This document shows positions 56,691-64,000 of a stretch of DNA of 64,000 bases, one piece after another. Source of the DNA: Ditylenchus dipsaci (taxonomy: Eukaryota > Nematoda > Chromadorea > Rhabditida > Anguinidae); assembly GCA_004194705.1 (NCBI GenBank), contig SADC01000874.1, forward strand, positions 33,346 through 97,345. Reading direction: 5' to 3'. Position numbers and translations under genes: made by a program. The stretch's first letter is position 1, and the number at the start of each line of letters is the position of its first letter. The notes below the pieces were generated by a model. The model did not search any database, was not told the DNA's origin, and was given only the letters and a program-made list of their open reading frames with translations.

Positions 56691-57444
56691 TAAGGAGTGA
56701 TGTAGAGGTTGCTGGTTCGAATATTCGAAAATTCCGCTAATTGGACACACGAAAATTGAGTGCAAATGAGAGTGAGAGTGAAAGTGAAAGTGAGAGTAAA
56801 AATAAGTGTCCGCTAATTGGACACACTGAAAGTGAGAGTGAGAGGTAAGAGTGTGAGTGAGAGTGAAAGGAAAATCCGCTAATTGGACACGAGGCTTAAA
56901 CCAAGTGGTCGTCCACCTGGAGCAAAAATTTTTTTCACTTTTTACATGTTCCAAAACATGTTTTCTGGACTATTTCAAGCATGCTGAAGATGATTTGGCA
57001 GTGGTAAAATGCCGTTTTCTCGAGTATTTTTTGAGTTTAAGGAAATAATTGATTTCACCAGAATCAATTATGGCTTGAGTATAGAATCCCCCCCCCGGGG
57101 AGTGATCAGATCGAGGAGATAACATCATATTCGTGTTTCTCGACCCCGATTTCATGTGAAAGCCGTCTGTTTTTTTAATTCTGAGAAAAAAAATTTTTCG
57201 ATCCACAGGGGAGGTATCATGGTTTTTTAGTCAAAATTTGAAAAATTTGAATTGGCGCCTTTTGAATTTTAGAGGTATTAAGGGCTGTATAGGGAGGGGA
57301 AGGGAATAATACAGGGCCACTAATCACACAGGGGCCACTAACAAGAAGATGTTGAACATAGTTTTGAATACTGGGGCCTACCGCATAAATAATCTCTGGT
57401 ATGCATGCTTTTTCATGCATCCAGAGTCACTTTTAGTGATTTGT

Positions 57445-57558
57445 GTCTAAGGTATGTGGGTGCGCGCATCTCAACTCCAAGCCCCCAAGCCCCTGCACCT
57501 CCTTCGGGGGCACAGGGGGCTTGAGAGTTAGAGATGCGCGCACTCACTTACCTTAGAC
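57445..57558. repeat. Conserved GC-rich hairpin, copy 2
   Basis: gtctaaggtatgtgggtgcg pairs with cactcacttaccttagac around a ccctgcacctccttcggggg core. It is the counterpart of 22781-22894. Confidence 0.85.
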
Positions 57559-57805
57559 ATGATTCGAGAAGTACTCTTGATCATAAAATGCATATAGAGT
57601 CTATTTTTGCCACGGCCCGAGTTGAAAAACATGGTAAAGCAGCCAAAAAAAGTGGCCCCTGTATTATTCCCTTCCCCTCCCAATACAGCCTTAATTCCTT
57701 TTAAAATTGCCTTTCTAGTCTTTTTATAGCAAATTATGACTTAAAAATGATTTTTGACTACTTCCAGAAAGTCGATTTTTGGGGGGGGGGGGGTATATCA
57801 TAGTA

Positions 57806-58418
57806 GCGTCAATTTTTTCAAGCATTTCAAAATAAATAAAAAATTAAAAAATGAAGCATCAGGAAAGTCCGTAAAAATATTTTCTTCAACATTTTGCTTG
57901 TAGTATCCAAGAGGACAAACATCTAGATTGAAAGCATTCACAACCCTTTTGTCGTTCACAACCTGATACTTCTTTGTGGTCTCTCTAGTTAGTAGCTTTG
58001 CACTTTTAGTCCGAACAAACTGCGGGAAATTTATGGTTACAGTATTCTCATTTACAGCATTTTCCATGCTTGTGACTATATTGTGATCACCTACCGCAGA
58101 AAGGTAACTAAATTGAGAATTTTTGGTTTTATTATTAAATGAAGTATTACCCAAATTTTTTATAAATCAGTTTCTTCAACACATTAAATGAAAGTGTTTG
58201 CCTGGCGTTATATGTCAGCTCGAAACCGCTTATTTTGATAATACAGTCAATATCAATTGGATTCTCATTCCTCTCTGTTTCTGGACAATTTTTTTCATCG
58301 AAGCATTCAGAACATTGATGTTGCACAACTTCACTATTTAAAATTATGTAGCAGGATTTATAAGGCAGTGATTCAAACCGTAGTGCATAGTTTTGGGTCA
58401 GCTGATAGAAACTTCGGC
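57806..58418 (-). pseudogene. Unidentified coding segment in the palindrome loop
   Basis: On the minus strand, from 58418 a frame reads QNYALRFESLPYKSCYIILN, then EVVQHQCSECFDEKNCPE, ISGFELTYNARQTLSFN and KKLIYKKFG to a stop near 58156. A second frame, offset by one base, takes over at about 58154 (GNTSFNNKTKNSQFSY ... TINFPQFVRTKSAKLL, NAFNLDVCPLGYYKQNVEEN, FTDFPDASFFNFL) down to about 57800. Together about 200 codons, with four clustered cysteines (C..C....C) that could bind metal. I do not recognise the family; a transposon-encoded or captured host protein are both possible. The single frameshift resembles those in hsp90 and POFUT1, so the frame may be intact in reality. No start codon or splice sites identified. 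Confidence 0.45.
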
Positions 58419-58751
58419 GCTACTTGGATATACCTCCCCCCCCCCAAAATCAACTTTTTCAAAGTGTTTCCAAACACCCTATATCGACCTAAAATGGCCT
58501 CAGGAGTTCAAAAAGGCATTATTTTTGAGTTCTGGTCAATAAAAAACTGAGTTTGGGACCACCCAAATCACTCATTTTGACCATTTTTAAAGGGATTTAG
58601 GTCTGTATTGGGTGGAAATGGACCGAAAATGGGCCAATTCAGTGTGAAAAAGAAGATATTGAACAAAGTTTTGTTGACTGGGACCTACCGCATAAATAAC
58701 TCTGGTATGCATACATTTTTATGCATCCAGAGTCACTTTCGAGTGATTTGT

Positions 58752-58865
58752 GTCTAAGGTATGTGGTGTGCGCATCTCAACCCCAAGCAACCAAGCCCCC
58801 TGCGCCCCGAAGGGTGCGCAGGGGGCTTTGTTGGTTAGAGATGCGCGCACTCACTTACCTTAGAC
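58752..58865. repeat. Conserved GC-rich hairpin, copy 3
   Basis: gtctaaggtatgtggtgtgc pairs with gcactcacttaccttagac around a gccccctgcgccccgaaggg core. Confidence 0.85.
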
Positions 58866-59403
58866 ATAATCCCGAGCAAGACTCTTGAAGAAATTTAGCA
58901 TTTAGAGTCTAGCATCTAGAGTCTCTTTTTGCCACGGCCCAGTTGAAAACATGGTGAGGCAGGCGAAGAATACAAAAAATTTGAATTTTCAACGTTCTGC
59001 CATAAAAGTGGCCTTTTTCATTCCTTTCCCCTCCCTATACAGCCCTTATTCCTTTAAAATTCAAAAGGCGCCAATTTAAATTGTTCAAATTTTGACTAAA
59101 AAACCATGATACCCCTCTGGTTCGAATTTTTTTTCTCAGAATCGAAAAAACAGACGGCTTTCACATGAAATCGGGGTCGAGAAACACGAATATGAGGTTA
59201 TCTCCTTGATCTGATCACTCCCCGTGGGGAGGGTGTTCTATACTGCAACCTCAATTATTGCCCGACACTCTAAAAATACCTGAGAAAACGGTATTTTACC
59301 ACTATCAAACCGTCTTCAGAATGTCCGAGTCAGTCTGAAAAACAGGTTTTGGAACATGAAAAACATAAAAAAATTGATCCAAGTGGACGACCACTTGGTT
59401 TAG

Positions 59404-59787
59404 TTGGTTAGACTTAAATCAAAATTCCCGCAAAGTTTTTCAAAATTCGTAAATTTGAAAAGTGTGGATCAATTCGGTGTGGATAAATTTAGTGTGGATC
59501 AATTTGTGTGGGGATCAATTCCGTGCCGCCCTTAATTTATCAGACCAGCCAGTGGATATCTACCTAGTAGGTAGTACCTACCCCTGGGTACCCACCAGGG
59601 CTGCAGCCGGGTTCTGTTTTTCTGTGTTTTTTCACTTCTGTTTTTCTGTTTTCTGTTTTCTGCTTCTGTTTTTTTTTCGAGAAAAAAAAAACAAAAAACA
59701 GAAGCGAAAAATTATAGAAAGTTTCCAGCTTTTCCAGCGCAGCAGGAGGATCAATGGAAAGTAAAAGGCTTTTTTTTCGAAGACTGC
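59404..59787. other. No gene; simple repeats
   Basis: Tandem gtgtggatcaattt units (59460-59515), taggtagtacctacc palindromes near 59575, and a ctgtttttctgttttctg tract (59615-59670) that recurs at 60347-60378. Confidence 0.55.
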
Positions 59788-60012
59788 CCTACGACCGGGT
59801 ACACATTATGACGGGTACACTTACGACCGGTACACTTTTGAAACACTTTTTTGCAAATCATGTATAAACATCTCCTAAGTTATTCCTATACTCTAGAAAC
59901 CATAGAAAAGTTGTTTTCTTAATAGTAGATGGAATAACTTAGGAGATATTTATACATGATATGCGAAAAGTGTTTCAAAGTGTACCCGGTCATAATGTGT
60001 ACCGGTCGTTGT
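59788..60012. repeat. Foldback with gaccgggtacac ends
   Basis: cgaccgggtacacattatga is mirrored by cataatgtgtaccggtcg. The inner arms share tgtataaacatctcctaagt. Confidence 0.85.
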
Positions 60013-60085
60013 ATTTACCTTTTTCGAAAGCGAAAACTTATACTTACTGACCTTCGAAAAAGTCTAACCCCTATTAATCTCAGTA

Positions 60086-60247
60086 CAGTTAAGCTCTCTA
60101 TAACGACTCTCAAGGACCGGCTAAACCGAGTCGTTTAGAGAGCGTCGTTATAAAGAGCGTCGTTTTGACTGAATGACTTAGCTCAGACCAAAATAGTCTT
60201 TTTTTCCGCATCGTTATAAAGAGCGTCGTTATAGAGAGCCTCGACTG
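60086..60247. repeat. TA-flanked pogo-like MITE
   Basis: cagttaagctctctataacg is mirrored by cgttatagagagcctcgactg, TA on both sides. It contains repeated gagcgtcgtt. The ends (cagt..a.ctctctataacgac) closely resemble pogo/Tigger-type termini in other invertebrates. Confidence 0.87.
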
Positions 60248-60639
60248 TATGTTGTTGTTTGTCGATGCCTTAATTTTGATTAATGAAAATGTGTTTTGGT
60301 CATGCTGCAAAATAAAGATGATTGTTACGGGCATTGCCTTTTTTACTTCTGTTTTCTGCTTCTGTTTTTCTGTGTTTTTTCGGGCGACGGTCTTTCCGTA
60401 CCCGGTCATTTAGTCCACGGTCATTTAGTCCCCGTCATTTAGTCCCCTGTCCTTTTTCGTCACCAAAAGCCGCCAATTTGAAATTTTCAAACAGGTTTCA
60501 GATCCATGTGGTAGCAGACTTTTTTTTCTTGAATGACTGTCATATATTTGTACTAGGGTCTGCAGGCGCTATCGGCGCCTATGCCGTTCGGGAACATTAG
60601 TGTTATGGGCGCTATTCCTGTGCTCGGGAACATCGTGTT

Positions 60640-61680
60640 TCATCTACATTGGGACACGGACGTTTCCCGCCAGGACATTCCCGCCCGGAGCCGTTCCCGC
60701 CCGGCCGTTTCCCGCCCGACCGTTTCTCGCCCGACCGTTTCCCGCCCGGCCGTTTCCCGCCCTGGGACGTTCCCGACCTGAGTATAAATTTTGAAATCGG
60801 TTCAAAATAAAACAGTTTTTGCGATGCAATCAAAAAGGCATTAGTTTTGAGTCTGGTCAATAAAAAGTTAAGTTTTGGCACTACCAAAATTACCCATTTT
60901 GACCACTTTAAGAGGATTTAGGCGTGTTTGGGGTGATAAAAAGGCCAATTAGAGTCCTATTTTGTTTAAAAGGAAGATGTGAACATAGTTTTGAAAACTG
61001 GGGCTACCGCATAAATAAACTCTGGTATGTTTTATGCATCCAGTGATTTGTGTCTAAGGTATGTGGGTGTGCGCATCTCAACACCAAGCAACCAAGCCCC
61101 CTGCGCCCCGAAGAGGGCGCAGGAGCTTAATTCGTTAGAGATGCATGCATTCACTTACCTTAGACATAATTCCGAGCAAGACTCTTGAACAGAAATGTAC
61201 TTAGAGGTACTTTTTGCCAAGTCCCATGTTGAAAAAAGGGTAAGACAGTCATATGGTCGAGATTTCAAAATGCTCAAAACTCAATTTTTTATGACCAGAA
61301 TCAGAAATTATGCGCTTTTTTGAACTCCTGAGACGATTTGAGTCGATATAGGGTGTTGGAAACACTTTCAAAAAAATTCCATTTGAAGGGGAGGGGGGTA
61401 TGGTATATCCAAGTAGGGTCGAAAAGTACATGACAAATTGTATGAAGAAACATCCCTGAGGACGAAAAGTTGCGCGCATTATTGTTTTTCGGTAATAAAC
61501 GGTCATTGAGGTTGAAAATAATCTAGGGCGGGAAAAGCTCCAGATCGGGAAACGGTCGGGCGGGAAACGGCCGGGCGGGAAACGGTCGGGCGGGGAACAG
61601 TCGGGCGGGAAACGGCCCGGGCGGGAAACGGCCCGGGCGGGAAACGTCACGTACCCTCTACATTGGTAGTTTGGCGTAGA
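60640..61680. repeat. Foldback with cgtttcccgccc arrays and GC hairpin copy 4
   Basis: The left array (about 60660-60775) of cgtttcccgcccggc units is mirrored by a right array (about 61525-61650) of gggcgggaaacggccgg units. Both outer flanks contain ctacattgg. Between the arrays lie the arms of the GC-hairpin family (60800-61420), including tggatatacc-type ends at 61400 and the hairpin at 61052-61166. Confidence 0.82.
61052..61166. repeat. Conserved GC-rich hairpin, copy 4
   Basis: gtctaaggtatgtgggtgtg pairs with cattcacttaccttagac around a ctgcgccccgaagagggcgc core. Confidence 0.85.
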
Positions 61681-61739
61681 TTAATCGTTCGAGTGCATTA
61701 ATGGTTAGGGTAATTATCCACCTATTCTGTGAACCCACC

Positions 61740-61840
61740 TACTCTACCTCGCCTGCCCTTAACTTACTGTCGCCTATCCTCGCCTACTCGCGCCTACCTC
61801 ACCTATCTTCGCCTGCCCTCGCCTATTCAGCCTACTATTA
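61740..61840. repeat. cgcctaccct tandem repeat
   Basis: About nine imperfect units of ctcgcctaccct and variants (tcgcctatcctcgcctact). Confidence 0.7.
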
Positions 61841-61859
61841 ATGTACACCTGACCTCGTT

Positions 61860-63049
61860 CCCAGGTGTCCTTATATCAAAGATTGACTGTAGAGTTCCCA
61901 TCTGAACACTTAACTATCCTATCAGCTACCACCCACCCTAACTAGTCATTTGCCTACTTTACCTGGCAAGAAAGGCAGAAGAGGCATTGGCAGAAAAAGT
62001 AGGCTTTAACACAAAAATACACTTACATCCAGGCTGAATACAACATTACATTGGAGGGACTTAAAAACTTTTTTTAAAGCCATTAATTTTTTCCGGCTTT
62101 GTGAACGTAAATGTTATGTGCTTGAAAAGACAGCTAAGATGTTAAAATTTTAGGGTTCCAGAAAGATATCTGATAAAACATTGCGAAATTGGCCGAAAAT
62201 CGGTCTTGAACGCAATAGTTCAGAGATCCGTTACCGACCCGCCCACCGACTAACCCATCCCAAATACTATATAAAGATACGCGAAAAGGATATGCCAAAA
62301 TAAAAGCATGGAATCGTAGTTATGTAAGCGTAAATAAGAATTGGCTAAGAAAGACTGGCAGTTTTGCAAGAAAAAATTGGCGCCAATTCAAAAAAAAATT
62401 TCATTCAAATTTTTTTAATTTTCATATTTTATTATTAACTTCAAGGGACAAAATCTCAAATTTTTTCACAGCGAATGCCAAATCTTAGACTCAAAAGTTT
62501 TCCGACATTGGAAGGGCTTCCAAATAAGCACAAACTTGCCTTTTAAAATATTTCTCAGAAAAAAGTTATTGATGGTGCAACGGGACTACTCGAAAAGCGT
62601 CACGGACTCCTCCCCCGACCCAACATACTATATAGAGATTTATAAGACCGTGAGCCTTAGAATGATAGTGTAATCCCTGGTACCTCCTCTAAATGGGTAT
62701 CCAACTCCAGAATCCGAAATATTGGATTTAATTGAAAGTAATTAAAATTATTGTACCTATCCATAATTGGTTTCTGAGCACGGTTTTATAATGCTAAAAC
62801 GTCATCCACGTGATAGTATGAAGGTTGTAGTACCGAGAAGTAGTACTTTGGTAGTAACAAGGCAGTGACTATGGATCAGTACTCAGGTGGAAGTGCCTGG
62901 GTGTGTGTAGATAGTAATTTTAGTTAGTGGTACCTAAAAAAGTACCTAAAGGGCAGTACTTAGTCGACAATACCAAGATTGTTTATTAAACTATTTTTTG
63001 CAAAGCATCTGACCATGCTACAGCTGGATCATTCGAATCTCCTATGCAC
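61860..63049. other. No gene seen
   Basis: AT-rich with a repeated cccaaatactatataaagat motif (62262, 62623; also 31945). Near 62690-62970 there are many gtac/ggtacc-containing words (agtagtactttggtag). No exon recognised. Confidence 0.4.
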
Positions 63050-63322
63050 CACTAAACCAAGTGGTCGACCACTTGGATCGAATTTTTACGTTATTGAGAA
63101 ATCCAAACTTGTTTTTCGCACTAATTCAAGCATCCTAAAGATGGTAGAGAGTGCTTAAATTAAGTTTTGCGAAATTTACGAAACTGTGAAAATACCATCA
63201 AAATGCAATTTTACTACTGTCAAACCATCTTTAGAATGCTTCGAATTGGTACAGAAAATAAGTTTTGGACCCAAAACGAAAAAAAAAATTTTGATCCAAG
63301 TGGACGACTACTTGGTTTTGTT
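63050..63322. repeat. Short foldback sharing ends with the 2.5-kb palindrome
   Basis: aaaccaagtggtcgaccact at the left is mirrored by agtggacgactacttggttt at the right. The arms share aagcatcctaaagatgg / ccatctttagaatgctt. The termini are those of the giant element at 56897-59403, so this looks like a short derivative of the same family. Confidence 0.8.
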
Positions 63323-64000
63323 GGTACATTTGACATCCAGCAAAACTGCGGTTGTTCTAGAAAAAATAGGTATTGGGATTCTCTATTTTATTTCAGGACA
63401 ATTAAGGTGGATATCCACTTGATCAGCTGGTACCCACTCCCACATTTTGGAGGCCAGATGGTTAAAATTGCAAATTTGCTCTTTTTACAAACCAGTTTTG
63501 GAAGGCGATTTTAGGTTAGACAAATTGTTAGTTTTGAATTCGGCTAATTCTAAGTTTTATTGGGAAGCGAGGCGGATATTCACCTACCGAGTGATAATTA
63601 CCCAAGGTTTTTGTGAGAATGGAAATCTCAATTTGTTACAAAATTGACTCCCTACACTATTTTAAGTCAATAAAGAGGTTTGTTATGAATTGAACTAAAT
63701 TTTGATTTTCAGACCATCCTGTATATATACACCTGACCAGGAGTACCCACCCTATTATAGATTTGGGTGCGTAAAAGGGGCGTAATCGTTTCGCCAATGC
63801 ATTTTTTCCCAATGGCATCTTTTCGCCAATTAGCCTGTTTTTGCGTATAATCTTGATCTCGTTGTTGTAGTCGTATCTATTTTTTTATTGTTCTTAGGTA
63901 TATATTGTGTCTTGTGATTAGGTAATTAATTCCATTTTTCGAGTCGCTCATTCACTTCTCCTTAACAAAAAGATCCACATATGTCACTTGCCTACGTCCC
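63323..64000. other. No gene seen
   Basis: AT-rich. Short frames near 63447-63647 carry no motif. Near 63780-63840 a tcgccaatg/ttcgccaatt word repeats. Confidence 0.35.

Larger units (their letters stand above)
56897..59403. repeat. Giant foldback, 2.5 kb, with coding loop
   Basis: Ends aaaccaagtggtcgtccacc and gtggacgaccacttggttta are mirrored. Left arm 56897-57800 and right arm 58426-59403 share, in mirror order, the caaaacatg-ttttc block, the catcatattcgtgtttctcg block, aattggcgccttttgaat, and a GC hairpin each (57445-57558 and 58752-58865). The arms stop at tagtagcgtc and at ggcgctacttgg, leaving a non-repetitive loop of about 610 bp with coding character. Confidence 0.88.

Noticed and set aside
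60322..60887. Serine/arginine-rich frames
   Set aside because: Simple-sequence translations (ctgttttctg and cgtttcccgccc arrays).
61249..61650. Collagen- or proline-rich protein (repeats of RFPPD/RPGR)
   Set aside because: It is the gggcgggaaacgg array read as protein; the mirrored array at 60660-60775 gives similar frames.

Overview
The window is nuclear DNA of a nematode. Evidence: an UNC-18 (Munc18) orthologue of 590 aa that matches the nematode protein along its whole length, an innexin, short introns (mostly about 45-60 bp, acceptors ttttag or tttcag), tightly packed gene pairs and a nematode-type F-box-like family. The sequence is AT-rich and unusually loaded with long inverted repeats (foldback/MITE-like elements). 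A clade IV (tylenchid-like) worm is my guess from the ttttag acceptors and the F-box-like family, but I cannot prove it.

Layout. 1-11.5 kb: foldback elements of 80 bp to 1.5 kb plus one small acetyltransferase gene (minus strand, 2.7-3.1 kb). 11.5-24.3 kb: a syntaxin-6-like SNARE gene followed closely on the same strand by POFUT1 (protein O-fucosyltransferase 1), probably an operon-like pair. POFUT1 has ten exons spread over 10 kb. Its introns contain a tRNA-Lys gene, several MITEs, a foldback element carrying a two-exon histone H2A-like fragment, and a nested antisense F-box-like gene. 25.6-31.5 kb: a compact, repeat-poor block with unc-18 (minus, 15 exons) divergent from PPP4R2 (plus, 9 exons) and an unidentified C-terminal exon. 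34.2-36.7 kb: cytosolic HSP90 (8 coding exons, MEEVD tail), boxed by a 433-bp foldback upstream and a 1.9-kb palindrome downstream. 39.2-44.4 kb: an innexin (minus, 13 exons, some as small as 12 bp). 45-64 kb: almost entirely repeats, with a broken F-box-like paralogue, a 1.8-kb and a 2.5-kb palindrome, and a frameshifted unknown coding segment in the loop of the larger one.

Functional links: UNC-18 and syntaxin-6 belong to the SNARE/SM membrane-fusion machinery; POFUT1 acts on EGF repeats of Notch-type proteins in the ER; PPP4R2 is the regulatory subunit of PP4; HSP90 is a general chaperone; innexin forms gap junctions. I see no evidence that they form one pathway beyond the STX6/POFUT1 tandem.

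Two themes stand out. First, several long palindromes hold apparently foreign, partly coding cargo in the loop between their arms (H2A-like exons; an unknown cysteine-containing coding segment; a GC-balanced island without repeats), which looks like a gene-fragment-capturing foldback system. Second, conserved genes (hsp90, POFUT1, innexin, STX6) carry isolated one-base losses, mostly in short homopolymers, while unc-18 and PPP4R2 are perfect. This pattern favours consensus errors over pseudogenisation.
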